Of a DNA stretch of 64,000 nucleotides, positions 39,264 to 47,886 are shown in pieces. The first letter of the stretch is position 1; each line of letters starts with the position of its first letter. The DNA is from G963675935 sp963719005 (GTDB lineage: Bacteria; Planctomycetota; Planctomycetia; Pirellulales; Thermoguttaceae): contig CAVRAR010000018.1 in NCBI GenBank assembly GCA_963719005.1, positions 620,001 through 684,000 of the forward strand, written 5' to 3'. The notes beneath the pieces are model-generated. The model did no database searches. It saw nothing but the letters and a program-made list of their open reading frames with translations, and had not been told where the DNA came from. Made by a program: the position numbers and the translations under genes.

Positions 39264-40607
39264 CTAAACTTCCTGCCACACCGGCACGGGGCGATTCTCC
39301 ATATATCCTTGTGGATTCGTCCGCTTGATAAACTCCTCGAACTCGCCGCGGAACTTGCGAATGGCGTTCTTCATCGGCCAGGCGGCGCCGTCGGCCAGTC
39401 CGCAGATCGTCGTGCCGGGAATGATACCGATCGAATCGCCGATCTCCAACAGCAGATCGAGGTCTTTTAGCCGTCCGCGGCCGGCCTTGATGCGTTCCAT
39501 CAATCCGAGCGCCCAGTGGGTGCCTTCGCGGCAGGGCGTGCATTGGCCGCAGCTTTCGTGGGCGAAGAACCGGCAACTGTTGTGCAGGAAATCGACGATC
39601 GAATACGTTTCGTCGAACACGGTGACGCAGCCGGTGCCGAGCCCGAGACAGCCGACCCGCATGGGGCTGGAAAAATCCAAGGGCGTGTCGAACTCGGCTT
39701 CGGTCATTAGGCCCGTGCTCAAGCCGCCGGGGATGGCGGCCTTCGCCCGGCGGCCCTTCCACACGCCGCCGCCGAACTCGTCGATCAGCCGGCGGACGGT
39801 GATGCCCAGCGGGGCCTCGTAGCAGCCGGGTCGGTTGACGTGGCCGCTGAGCCCGAATAGTTTCGGGCCGAAGCTGCCGATATCGTGCGGCGTATCCTTT
39901 CCCGGCGGCACGCCCATCGAGCGGAACCAGGTGACGCCGCGATCGACGATGTGTTTCACGCAGGCGAGCGTCTCGACGTTATTGACGACGGTCGGCCGCC
40001 GGAAGAGCCCTTCGACGGCGGGAAAGGGCGGCTTGATCCGCGGCCACGCCCGGCGGCCCTCGATGCTTTCGATCAGCCCGGTCTCTTCGCCGCAAATGTA
40101 GGCGGCGGCGCCGCGATGGATGAAGACGTCGAGCGAGAAGCCGCTGCCGAGGATATTTTTGCCCAGCAGGCCGGCGGCGTAGCATTCGTCGATCGCCGCC
40201 TGCATCCGGCGGATGCACAGTGCATACTCGAAGCGGATGTAAAGGTATGCGGTGCTCGTCCGCGTGGCGTAGCAACTGAGGATGACGCCCTCGAGCACCT
40301 GGTGCGGATCGAGTTCCATCTGCACGCGGTTGACGAAGGTGCCCGGCTCGCTCTCGTCGGCATTGACGCAGAGATAGACGGGCCCCGGCCGGTTCTCGGG
40401 CAGGAACGACCATTTCATGCCGGTCGGGTAGCCTGCGCCGCCGCGGCCGCGCAGCCCGCTCTGCTTGACCATCTCGACGATATCGCCCGGCGACATCTCC
40501 TTCAGCGCCCGCCGCAGCCCCTGATACCCGCCGCCGGCCTGGTAGACGGCCAGCGTGTGGCTATCCTTCTTGTCGGGGCTCGGTAGTAGGACGGGTTCGT
40601 AGGGCAT
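39264..40607 (-). CDS. nuoF: NADH-quinone oxidoreductase subunit F (NuoF)
   Basis: 447 residues. R-G-R-G-G-A-G-Y-P-T-G-M-K-W (FMN/NADH site), A-D-E-S-E-P-G-T-F, I-C-G-E-E-T and the 4Fe-4S site E-S-C-G-Q-C-T-P-C-R-E-G with a later C-G-L-A-D-G. This is the NADH-oxidising subunit of complex I, passing electrons from FMN to the iron-sulphur chain. It is preceded at 13 bp by the GIY-YIG-like gene that separates it from nuoE. Confidence 0.95.
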   Translation of the reverse strand: MPYEPVLLPSPDKKDSHTLAVYQAGGGYQGLRRALKEMSPGDIVEMVKQSGLRGRGGAGYPTGMKWSFLPENRPGPVYLCVNADESEPGTFVNRVQMELDPHQVLEGVILSCYATRTSTAYLYIRFEYALCIRRMQAAIDECYAAGLLGKNILGSGFSLDVFIHRGAAAYICGEETGLIESIEGRRAWPRIKPPFPAVEGLFRRPTVVNNVETLACVKHIVDRGVTWFRSMGVPPGKDTPHDIGSFGPKLFGLSGHVNRPGCYEAPLGITVRRLIDEFGGGVWKGRRAKAAIPGGLSTGLMTEAEFDTPLDFSSPMRVGCLGLGTGCVTVFDETYSIVDFLHNSCRFFAHESCGQCTPCREGTHWALGLMERIKAGRGRLKDLDLLLEIGDSIGIIPGTTICGLADGAAWPMKNAIRKFRGEFEEFIKRTNPQGYMENRPVPVWQEV

Positions 40608-40620
40608 GGGGTGAGCGCGT

Positions 40621-41094
40621 TCAGGGTTCAGAGTTCAGGGCTGGATATTCACACTGCGTGGGAAATGCTGGCCCTTGCCTATTCTCCGGGGGATACTCAA
40701 GATGGGTGCAGAAGTATCGTCGTAGCAGGTTCGTCTCGATCTCCTCAGGTTTGATGCATTGCATGTAGTGAATTCTGTAAGACCCGTACTCTTCGATGAG
40801 TGTCTTCGCCCTGTGCCAACAACATCCGGTGACCCATGTGCGCACGTACTTGATGTACCTGTCATGAAAACTCCCCTTTGTCTTGCCGATGTAGGCGATA
40901 TTACTCCACCCGTGTAGCCTCGGCACGCGTGTCTGAACAGCGCACACGTACACGATGCCATTTACTTCTCTGGCTTCGCAGGTGTCCAGAAGTTCACGAA
41001 GCTGCAGTTCGAACTCATCTCTTTTTAGCGCGCTCAACTCGCCTGGAAAGATCTTCCAATTTGGATCGGAATCGACTATGTCCCTGGCGTCCAT
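40621..41094 (-). CDS. GIY-YIG nuclease-like protein inserted in the nuo operon
   Basis: 157 residues. G-I-V-Y-V-C-A-V (about 46) and A-Y-I-G-K-T-K (about 66) form a GIY-YIG-type pair. R-Y-I-K-Y follows and a glutamate in E-E-I-E-T-N-L-L-R-R-Y fits the catalytic glutamate and following asparagine. Small stand-alone members act as homing or defence nucleases; the specific role is unknown. It lies between nuoE and nuoF, which are normally adjacent, so it is probably an insertion. Confidence 0.6.
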   Translation of the reverse strand: MDARDIVDSDPNWKIFPGELSALKRDEFELQLRELLDTCEAREVNGIVYVCAVQTRVPRLHGWSNIAYIGKTKGSFHDRYIKYVRTWVTGCCWHRAKTLIEEYGSYRIHYMQCIKPEEIETNLLRRYFCTHLEYPPENRQGPAFPTQCEYPALNSEP

Positions 41095-41152
41095 AATGTA
41101 TCCGCCTGTTCTCGGTCGGTGTCAGCAAAGTACTCGTATCGATCCGCAACGA

Positions 41153-41638
41153 TCACTTGCAATCAGAAATCACCTCTTCGATCTTCTCCTTTGTCATATT
41201 TCCGTACAGCGTTTCGTTAATCATGACGACCGGGGCGGCGTCGCAGACGCCGAGGCATTCGGAGAATTCGAGCGTCACGCGGCCATCGGGCGTGGTTTCG
41301 CCGGGTTTGATGCCTAGTTTCTGGCTCAGATAGTTCAATATCTCTTCACCGTTGCAGGCCGCGCAAACCACTGAGCGACACACCCACACGCGGTAGCGGC
41401 CCAGCGGCTTGTCTTGCTTGAAAAACCCGTAGAAGCTCAGCGTATCCTGCACCTGGGCGGGAGCCAATTCGAGCAATTCGGCGAGCTCCACCACCGCCTC
41501 GGGCGGCACGTAGCCGAGCCGGTCGTTCACCAAATGCAACGCCGGAAGCGTGGCTGCTTGCTTGGTCGGATAGCGTGGACACACAGCACGAATAGCATCG
41601 CGAAGGTCGTCGGTAAGGATGGGATTGGTCGTTGACAT
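41153..41638 (-). CDS. nuoE: NADH-quinone oxidoreductase subunit E (NuoE)
   Basis: 161 residues from the ATG at 41638; an in-frame start 12 nt earlier is possible. The thioredoxin-like 2Fe-2S fold is seen with C-R-S-V-V-C (first cysteine pair) and C-L-G-V-C-D-A-A-P (second pair). It pairs with NuoF in the NADH-oxidising arm of complex I. The gene lies 12 bp after the DUF4276 gene and 58 bp before the GIY-YIG-like gene, both foreign to the standard operon. Confidence 0.92.
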   Translation of the reverse strand: MSTTNPILTDDLRDAIRAVCPRYPTKQAATLPALHLVNDRLGYVPPEAVVELAELLELAPAQVQDTLSFYGFFKQDKPLGRYRVWVCRSVVCAACNGEEILNYLSQKLGIKPGETTPDGRVTLEFSECLGVCDAAPVVMINETLYGNMTKEKIEEVISDCK

Positions 41639-41650
41639 AATAGCGAGCAT

Positions 41651-42340
41651 TCACCGCGGATTCTGACCGAGCGTTTCGAGTTTTCGGAGCCAAGCGTCGA
41701 AATGGGGACATTTGCTGCGGATTGTTTCGAGCCCGATAACGGCGGCAATTTGCGGTCCTGCCGTTGGCTTCGCCTTCCTATATTCGGGTATTGCCGCGAT
41801 AATTCGTTTGGATGGGGAAGTGTTCTCGCCGTCATTGATCAATTCTGGCGACGCATACCCTGCAGCCAATGTCTCCAATTCAGCCACTTTCGCAGCGCAG
41901 TCAGCATAATACGACAGGATAGCGGTTGGCTCAGCCAGCATTAGAGCCTCGAACTCGTGCAACTGGATGTAGGGGACGAATCGCGGATCGCCGATGTCCG
42001 CAGCCAGGGCTTGCTCCATTCCCTCCACGCGGCGGCACGGATCCCGCTCGTCCCTGAACTCATCGGTTCCCGGAAAATCGTGTGGCAGGGCGTACAGGTC
42101 GATCATGGTCGAGAGGAAAACATCGCAGCTCTTGTCCTGTTTCAAGCGACGGACAACATCATTCCGAAACGGCAGATATCGCCTCAGACCGCCACGATGG
42201 ACCTCTTTCTTCTTTTTTGCATGGGCGGCAAGCTCAATCCTGCCGACGTATACCCCACGCTTCGCCAAATACTGCCGCAGAAGGTCGATGGCAAACTGCC
42301 GTTCGGTCGGCCCTTCAACGGTCAGATGGAGCCTGGCCAT
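41651..42340 (-). CDS. DUF4276 family protein, partner of the AAA ATPase
   Basis: 229 residues from the ATG at 42340, which overlaps the stop of the ATPase gene as TAATG, so translation is coupled. L-T-V-E-G-P-T-E-R-Q-F (TOPRIM-like acidic start), D-L-Y-A-L-P and L-H-E-F-E-A-L-M are DUF4276 signatures. The family is thought to be TOPRIM-related, a nuclease-type fold, and commonly pairs with an AAA/SMC-like ATPase in anti-phage islands. It is probably the effector of a two-gene defence module. Confidence 0.78.
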   Translation of the reverse strand: MARLHLTVEGPTERQFAIDLLRQYLAKRGVYVGRIELAAHAKKKKEVHRGGLRRYLPFRNDVVRRLKQDKSCDVFLSTMIDLYALPHDFPGTDEFRDERDPCRRVEGMEQALAADIGDPRFVPYIQLHEFEALMLAEPTAILSYYADCAAKVAELETLAAGYASPELINDGENTSPSKRIIAAIPEYRKAKPTAGPQIAAVIGLETIRSKCPHFDAWLRKLETLGQNPR

Positions 42341-43476
42341 TAGAACGGCCCTCCGCCGATGGAGTTTTTCTGCCAAAGCTCGCCTAGCGTATACTCTTCG
42401 AGCCATTCCTTAAGCTGGTCGGGATCTTGTCGCGTGAACGTCGATCGCCCGTCTTCTCGGTCAACGACGATAACGTCGCCCGCATCGAATTCCTCCAATA
42501 ACGTCGGAGATTGCGTGGCAATAATGACCTGATGGCGAAGCGCCGCCGCTTTCATGATCGCTGCAACGATTGTGACGGCGGCCGGATGTAGACCAAGCTC
42601 TGGCTCATCGATCACGATCAGCGACGGCAAATATTTCTCCGGCTGGAGTAAAAGCGTTGTAAGCACCATTGCTCGCAGGGCACCGTCTGGAAGCTCATGC
42701 GGGCCAAACAGCCTATCCGAACCGCAGTCGTGCCAATCCAATTGCACGTTCTTGTCGTTTAATTCCAGAGGCGCGAGAGCGAAGTCTCGAAACCAAGGGG
42801 CGAATTGCCGGATTGTTTGCACAACCCGACCATAGTACGAGAAATTAGAAATCTGTTGTGACTGCTTCCATAATCGATAGAGAACGGCGGCGAGGTTGGA
42901 ACCATCGCCCTTGAGCTCGCGATTATCGCCGATGTAACCGGGCTGCCGAATTCGAGCCTCGCTTGAAGTATCATTAAGATGGTAGATGCCGATCCCCCAC
43001 AAGAACGTTTGCACCACCCGACCTATTGCGACAGCAGCCTCCGATCCTTCACCGATCGCCGTCTCGTTGAGTCCGCGGCTGAGTTCATGCCATGCCGGCG
43101 ATTTCTCGGCCTCCTGGTGGACTGCTTCTCTTTCAACGATCATGCTGCCAGCGGGCCCAGCCGCAAGGCGAACCGCGTACTTAGTCGACACCGGGGAGTG
43201 ACCGCCTTCCTGCCCTAGTTCCTCTAAATCGATTGCGGCATCACAAGTCGGAGTGCGCTTGGCCCCATAATGAAGGAGTGAGTCTGCTCCACCCGACTTT
43301 GCCACAAAGTCGCGGAGCCTGATCCGCGACATGTACGTAAGAAGCCGCAGGAAGTGCAGCAAGTTCGACTTTCCCGCTCCGTTCGCTCCAATGAGAACGT
43401 TGAGCGGCTTGAGCTCGATTTCCGCGTGTTCAATGGACTTGTATCCAGAAACTGCGAGTCTCTTCAAAACTGCCAT
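42340..43476 (-). CDS. AAA family (ABC/SMC-like) ATPase
   Basis: 378 residues from the ATG at 43476. Walker A is G-A-N-G-A-G-K-S (about residue 30), Walker B is L-I-V-I-D-E-P-E-L-G-L-H-P (about 280), and I-I-A-T-Q-S-P-T-L-L is the terminal switch. This is the AAA15/AAA21 type found in OLD, PARIS and similar defence systems. It overlaps the DUF4276 gene by one base and starts 13 bp after nuoD, so it may be transcribed by the nuo promoter. Its role may be sensing a phage trigger and releasing or activating the partner. Confidence 0.82.
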   Translation of the reverse strand: MAVLKRLAVSGYKSIEHAEIELKPLNVLIGANGAGKSNLLHFLRLLTYMSRIRLRDFVAKSGGADSLLHYGAKRTPTCDAAIDLEELGQEGGHSPVSTKYAVRLAAGPAGSMIVEREAVHQEAEKSPAWHELSRGLNETAIGEGSEAAVAIGRVVQTFLWGIGIYHLNDTSSEARIRQPGYIGDNRELKGDGSNLAAVLYRLWKQSQQISNFSYYGRVVQTIRQFAPWFRDFALAPLELNDKNVQLDWHDCGSDRLFGPHELPDGALRAMVLTTLLLQPEKYLPSLIVIDEPELGLHPAAVTIVAAIMKAAALRHQVIIATQSPTLLEEFDAGDVIVVDREDGRSTFTRQDPDQLKEWLEEYTLGELWQKNSIGGGPF

Positions 43477-43489
43477 ATTCAATTCCTTC

Positions 43490-44836
43490 TTACCGATCCA
43501 ACTCCGCCGCAATGATATTCAAACTCCCCAACACCGCCACGATGTCACTTAGTGTATGGCCGCGAATCAGGTGCGGGAAGAGGGCGAAGTGGATGAACGA
43601 CGGCGGACGGCAGCGGGCACGATAGGCTCGCTCGCTGCCATCGCCGACAATGTAGAACCCCAATTCGCCGTTGGGCGCCTCCGTGCCGACATATACCTCT
43701 TCACCCGGCGCCGAAAAACCGCGATTGGTCATCACTAACTCAAAATGGGTGATCAATCCCTCGATCGTCGAGAACACTTTGTTCTTGTCGGGGAGAATCA
43801 CTCGCCGCGCCGAAGGGGACAGGTCCATGTTTTCGGCCGACCGTTTATTCGCAGAAGGACTCGATTGGCCGAAAAATGGACCAGTCCCCGAAAATGGAGC
43901 AGTCCCCGAAACGTCGCCCACATTCACCGGCCCTTCGGGCAGATTCTCGATCGCCTGGTGGATGATCTTGATGCTCTCGCGCATCTCGCCCATGCGCACC
44001 AAGTAGCGGGCGAAGCAGTCGCCGGCCTCGGCGCAGCAGACGTTGAAGTCGAAATCCTTGTAGGCCAGGTACGGCTCGTCCTTGCGAAGATCGCGGGTCA
44101 CCCCGCTCGCCCGGGCGATAGGGCCCGAGCAACTTCGGTTGATCGCCTCCGCCCGGCTCAACAGGCCGATGCCGCCGGTGCGATTGACGAAGATGCGGTT
44201 GCGGTTCATCAGCCGCTCCATGTCGGCGAACGTTTTCGGGAGCATCTTCAGCAGATCGCGGATCATGGCGATCGCCTTGGGCGAGATGTCGCACATCAGC
44301 CCGCCGACGCGGGTGTAGCTGTTCGTCAGGCGGGCGCCGCAGAGGGCCTCGAAAATGTCGTAGATTTGCTCGCGCGGATTGAAGGCATAGATGAAGTGCG
44401 TGAAGGCCCCCGTATCGAGTCCCATCGCCCCCAGGCAGAGCAAATGATCGGTGATCCGCGACAGTTCGCTGATGATGACGCGGATGTATTGGCAGCGGGG
44501 CGGCGTCTCGATGCCCAGCAGCTTCTCGACCGCCAGATGCCAGCCGACGTTGTTCGACATCGGCGAGACGTAATTCATGCGGTCGGTGATCGTGACGTAC
44601 TGGTTGTAGTCGAGGTGCTCGCCGAGTTTCTCGAAGCCCGAGTGCAGGTATCCGATGTCGGGCATGGCGTCGAGCACCCGCTCGCCATCGAGCTTTAAGA
44701 CGATGCGGAAGGTGGTGTGCGTGGCCGGGTGCTGCGGACCGAAGTTCAAGGTCCATACGTACGGCTGCGGCTCGTCGCGGACAAGGTCGAGCGGCGAATG
44801 ATGATTGATGAATGATGAATGATGAATTTCACTCAT
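43490..44836 (-). CDS. nuoD: NADH-quinone oxidoreductase subunit D (NuoD)
   Basis: 448 residues from the ATG at 44836. N-F-G-P-Q-H-P-A-T-H, I-G-Y-L-H-S-G-F-E-K-L, and D-R-M-N-Y-V are the 49-kDa subunit motifs lining the quinone cavity. The terminal G-S-L-N-I-I-A-A-E-L-D-R is typical. An extra piece of about 30 residues (43814-43907) is encoded by palindromic repeats in the region after N-V-G-D-V. It probably lies on a surface loop. The first 15 residues (H-H-S-S-F-I-N-H-H-S) come from a tandem ATGAATG-like stretch. Confidence 0.93.
   Translation of the reverse strand: MSEIHHSSFINHHSPLDLVRDEPQPYVWTLNFGPQHPATHTTFRIVLKLDGERVLDAMPDIGYLHSGFEKLGEHLDYNQYVTITDRMNYVSPMSNNVGWHLAVEKLLGIETPPRCQYIRVIISELSRITDHLLCLGAMGLDTGAFTHFIYAFNPREQIYDIFEALCGARLTNSYTRVGGLMCDISPKAIAMIRDLLKMLPKTFADMERLMNRNRIFVNRTGGIGLLSRAEAINRSCSGPIARASGVTRDLRKDEPYLAYKDFDFNVCCAEAGDCFARYLVRMGEMRESIKIIHQAIENLPEGPVNVGDVSGTAPFSGTGPFFGQSSPSANKRSAENMDLSPSARRVILPDKNKVFSTIEGLITHFELVMTNRGFSAPGEEVYVGTEAPNGELGFYIVGDGSERAYRARCRPPSFIHFALFPHLIRGHTLSDIVAVLGSLNIIAAELDR
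43814..43907. repeat. GGGGACAGGTCC/GGACCAGTCCCC repeat inside nuoD
   Basis: GGGGACAGGTCCATGTTTTC pairs with GAAAAATGGACCAGTCCCC, followed by a further GGAGCAGTCCCC half. The frame stays open through it. Related to 34399-34475. Confidence 0.8.
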
Positions 44837-44897
44837 TGGGCAATCTCCAACATTGTCTTCCATTCATCATTCATCATTCCGCATTCGTCATTCCGTT

Positions 44898-45392
44898 TCA
44901 GCCTTCCGCTCGCGTAATCACGGGGAAATTGTGCCGCTCGCCGCGACCTTGCAAGGGGTAATCCTTGCGGAGCGGATGGGCCGTAAACTCCTCGGGCAGC
45001 AGGATTCGCCGCAGGTCGGGATGGCCGTTGAAACGGATACCGAACATGTCCCACACCTCGCGTTCCAGCCAGTTCGCCCCCTCCCAAAGCCCCACGACCG
45101 ACGGCACGGTCGGCTCGGGATCGTTCACGAAACACCGCACCGTAATCCGTTGGTTCGTCTCCGTGTTGGCCAACAAATATACCAGCCCGAAGCGGTCCTT
45201 GGCGTCGCGGTAGTTCAAGTAATCGACGCAAGTAATATCGACAAGCAGATCGAAGCCGTGCGACTCTTTGAGCGTCCGCAGAAGCTCATGGAGCGACGCA
45301 ACCGGCGCAACCACCCGCGTTTCGCCGCGGAACTCACTGGTGGTCAGGCCGTGAAAGCCGCTTCGCAGATTGTCGATGGTTTGTTGATTCAT
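44898..45392 (-). CDS. nuoC: NADH-quinone oxidoreductase subunit C (NuoC)
   Basis: 164 residues. D-I-T-C-V-D-Y, A-N-W-L-E-R-E-V-W-D-M-F-G-I and H-P-L-R-K-D-Y-P-L are the 30-kDa subunit signature. It supports the NuoD/NuoB quinone module. Its ATG overlaps the stop of the aldo/keto reductase gene as ATGA, so the reductase is translationally coupled into the operon. The gap to nuoD (61 bp) holds ATGAATG tandem sequence. Confidence 0.94.
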   Translation of the reverse strand: MNQQTIDNLRSGFHGLTTSEFRGETRVVAPVASLHELLRTLKESHGFDLLVDITCVDYLNYRDAKDRFGLVYLLANTETNQRITVRCFVNDPEPTVPSVVGLWEGANWLEREVWDMFGIRFNGHPDLRRILLPEEFTAHPLRKDYPLQGRGERHNFPVITRAEG

Positions 45393-46445
45393 TTTCCAAA
45401 TTGCAGTCGGCCCAGGTTGACCAACGTCGCCGGGCGGCGGTTCTCGTTCTGACGCTCGATCATCCAGCCGGGATACTCCCGCGGAATAACGCTGGCCGCG
45501 TCGAGCCGGGCGACGTGCTCGGCGTCGAGTGTCACGTCGCCGGCGCCGAGGTTATCGGCCAGTTGCTCGGGCGTCTTGGCGCCGATGATTACGCTCGTGA
45601 CGAACGGGCGGGTCAAGAGCCACGCCAGGGCGACGCGGGGCACCGAAACGCCCGTCGCCTGCGACACCTCGCGCAGCGCGGCGATCACCCGCTGCACGCG
45701 CGGGCGATCAATCGGCGGGAAATCGAACGTGCTGCGGCGGGCGCCTTCGGGGCCAGGCTTGTCCAGATCGAACTTGCCCGAGAGCAAACCGCCGGCCAGC
45801 GGACTCCAAGGCAGGATTGCAAGCCCCTGGTCTTCGGCCAGCGGCACGACCTCGCGCTCGATCTCGCGGTTGGCCAGCGAATAGTACATTTGCGCTTTGG
45901 AACCGCACCCGATCGTGTGCGTCGGAGTAGGCCAGCGCCTTCATCGCCACCCAGGCGGGCAGGTTGCAGAAACCAACGTAACGTACTTTGCCGCTGTGCA
46001 CGACGTCGTCCAGGGTGCGAACCGTCTCCTCGATCGGGGTGTCGAGATCGTAGGCGTGGATCTGATAGAGGTCGATGTGGTCGAGCTTCAGGCGGCGGAG
46101 GCTGGCGTCGACGGCGGCGAAGATATGCCCTCGCGACAGGCCGACCTCATTCGGCCCGGGGCCCATGCGCAGATGGACTTTCGTAGCGACGACGACTTCA
46201 TCGCGCGGCCGCGCAAGTGAAGCGAGCGCCGCGCCGACCAACTTCTCCGATTCACCTTCCGAGTAGCCGTCCGCGGTGTCGATGAAGTTTACGCCGGCGT
46301 CGAGCGCGGCGCCGATCATGGCCTCGGCCTCGGTGGCGGACAGCTTGCCGATGGCCGTCCAAAACCCCTTGCCGCCGAAGGTCATGGTCCCCAAGCACAG
46401 TTCGGAAACGTAAAGCCCCGTCTTGGCGAAAGGTCGGTATCGCAT
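45389..46445 (-). CDS. Aldo/keto reductase inserted in the nuo operon, frameshifted
   Basis: Starts at 46445 with GAGGAGAAGATC. The N-terminal two thirds show L-C-L-G-T-M-T-F-G, F-I-D-T-A-D-G-Y-S-E-G (catalytic Asp and Tyr), V-A-T-K-V (Lys) and Y-Q-I-H-A-Y-D (His). After V-R-F-Q-S the frame breaks near 45893-45905 and resumes as Y-Y-S-L-A-N-R-E-I-E, W-S-P-L-A-G-G-L-L-S-G-K. The family reduces aldehydes and ketones with NADPH. It overlaps the end of nuoB and the start of nuoC, an unusual place for this enzyme, and has no obvious role in complex I. Confidence 0.85.
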
Positions 46446-46984
46446 GATCTTCTCCTCAGTCTTCCTGCACGCGCCCGTGTCGGCTGCTGCCGCGAACGAG
46501 CGGCGAACTCGCGGCCGTAGATCGTCCCCTCGCGCTGTATCTTCTCCTGAAGGTCGATGATCGACTGGATCAGTTGTTCCGGCCGCGGCGGACAACCGGG
46601 CACGTACATATCGACGGGAATGAAGCGATCGATTCCCTGAACCACGCAGTACGTATCAAAAACGCCGCCGGTGGAAGCGCAGGCACCCATCGAAATGCAC
46701 CATTTCGGCTCGGGCATTTGCTGCCAGATGCGCTGCAACACGGGGAGCATCTTCATCACGATCCGGCCCGCCACAATCATCAGGTCGCATTGCCGCGGGC
46801 TGAAGCGAAACACCTCGGCCCCGAATCGCGCGATGTCGTGCCGGCTGGCTCCCACCGCCATCAGTTCGATGCCGCAGCAGGCGGTGGCGAACGGCATCGG
46901 CCACAGACTGTTCTTGCGGCACCAACTGACCAATTCGTCGAGCTTTGTGACCGCCACGTTGTCGGGCAACTCGGCTACCGCCAT
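46382..46984 (-). CDS. nuoB: NADH-quinone oxidoreductase subunit B (NuoB)
   Basis: 200 residues. A-T-A-C-C-G-I-E-L, G-A-C-A-S-T-G-G and V-P-G-C-P-P-R-P-E supply the four cysteines of cluster N2, the last iron-sulphur centre before quinone. The ATG at 46984 overlaps the nuoA stop by 10 nt. The last 20-30 residues are Arg-rich and run 64 bp into the reductase gene in another frame. The genuine end may be earlier, with an indel in this stretch. Confidence 0.93.
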   Translation of the reverse strand: MAVAELPDNVAVTKLDELVSWCRKNSLWPMPFATACCGIELMAVGASRHDIARFGAEVFRFSPRQCDLMIVAGRIVMKMLPVLQRIWQQMPEPKWCISMGACASTGGVFDTYCVVQGIDRFIPVDMYVPGCPPRPEQLIQSIIDLQEKIQREGTIYGREFAARSRQQPTRARAGRLRRRSCDTDLSPRRGFTFPNCAWGP

Positions 46985-47541
46985 TGAAATACCCCCTTGC
47001 GCCAGTCGTACACAAAACCGAGGGTCAGCAGGGCCACGAAGATCATCACGGCGGCGAACACCAAGCGGTGATTGTTCGTCGCCGCGCTCGAGCGAAGAGG
47101 GGGAGAGGGGGAGAGGGGAAAACTGGGAGACTGGGAGACTAGAATACTGCGAGAGGCCCGGCGATTTGCCGCCTGCTCGTCTCCTTGTCTCCTTGTCTCC
47201 TTGTCTCCCCCTCTCCCTTTTTCGTTCAATCGCTCGGCGCTGCTCTTAATGGGCACTGAAGCGGCCATCCCTCGATCGCCGGCAAAGACGGCCCAGGGGT
47301 ATAGGAAGAGCAACTCGACGTCGAACACGAGAAAGGCGATTGCCAACAAGTAGAAACGTACATCGAAGCGGCGTCGCGTGTCGTGGATCGGATCCATGCC
47401 GCTTTCGTAGGGCATTCGCGTGACGGCACCCGGCCTGCCCGGTCGAACGATGCGGGCGAAAGCCAGCAGTCCTACGGCAAGTCCGATCACACAAGCCACG
47501 AAAAGGAAAATCGGTAGGATCGGTGGAACGAGTTGTTCCAT
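46975..47541 (-). CDS. nuoA: NADH-quinone oxidoreductase subunit A (NuoA) with a repeat-encoded insert
   Basis: 188 residues, against about 120-145 in most bacteria. Three membrane helices are seen: residues 8-28, about 63-88 (F-L-V-F-D-V-E-L-L-F-L-Y-P-W) and 160-180 (L-L-T-L-G-F-V-Y-D-W). The hallmark P-Y-E-S-G-M is present. Between the second and third helices about 50 Arg/Gly/Ser-rich residues are encoded by a purine/pyrimidine inverted repeat (47094-47222). The insert would lie in the loop after helix 2. A good promoter is at 47584-47612. Confidence 0.9.
   Translation of the reverse strand: MEQLVPPILPIFLFVACVIGLAVGLLAFARIVRPGRPGAVTRMPYESGMDPIHDTRRRFDVRFYLLAIAFLVFDVELLFLYPWAVFAGDRGMAASVPIKSSAERLNEKGRGGDKETRRQGDEQAANRRASRSILVSQSPSFPLSPSPPLRSSAATNNHRLVFAAVMIFVALLTLGFVYDWRKGVFQWR
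47094..47222. repeat. Purine/pyrimidine inverted repeat inside nuoA
   Basis: On the plus strand an AGGGGGAGAGGG...GGGAGACTGGGAGAC arm faces TCTCCTTGTCTCCTTGTCTC and CCCCCTCTCCC. It stays open in the nuoA frame. The composition matches the cimA-valS element. Confidence 0.8.
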
Positions 47542-47583
47542 TTGCCGCTGTCCCTTCGTCAGAGGAGGGCTGACGCCTGCGAC

Positions 47584-47612
47584 ATTCTAAGGGGGTCGGT
47601 CAAGGCGGTCAA
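47584..47612 (-). promoter_or_regulatory. nuoA: Putative promoter of the nuo operon
   Basis: On the minus strand TTGACC (47612-47607) and TAGAAT (47589-47584) are 17 nt apart, about 40 nt before the nuoA ATG at 47541. Confidence 0.65.
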
Positions 47613-47636
47613 CCGCCTTGTCCCTGACGCCCGAGA

Positions 47637-47682
47637 GGGGACTGTCCCAATTTTCGTGTCAGCGAAAATGGGGCTGTCCCCT
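47637..47682. repeat. GGGGACTGTCCC palindrome
   Basis: GGGGACTGTCCCAATTTTCG and its complement around GTGTCAGCG. Lies just upstream of the nuo promoter. Same family as the insert in valS. Confidence 0.85.
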
Positions 47683-47713
47683 TTGCCGGGATCGAGAGGC
47701 CGGTGCCATAAAC

Positions 47714-47754
47714 AAAAAGGCCCCTCACAGGTGGGGCAGGAACCTGCGAGGGGC
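47714..47754 (-). terminator. Intrinsic terminator
   Basis: On the minus strand GCCCCTCGCAGGT and ACCTGTGAGGGGC form a long stem followed by TTTTTG. It ends the transcript of the small secreted protein gene (47887-48279) and insulates the nuo operon. A second GC-rich hairpin, GTGGGGGT/ACCCCCAC-like, lies at 47762-47781. Confidence 0.8.
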
Positions 47755-47886
47755 GATTGGTGTGGGGGAGGAAACCCCCACGGTTTCTATTATGAGACAC
47801 GCTCTGCAAAGTTCAACACCAGTCCCGCGGCACTGACGTGGTTTCTACGGCTGGTAATATTCCCCCTGAGTTAGGATACTCCCGAG

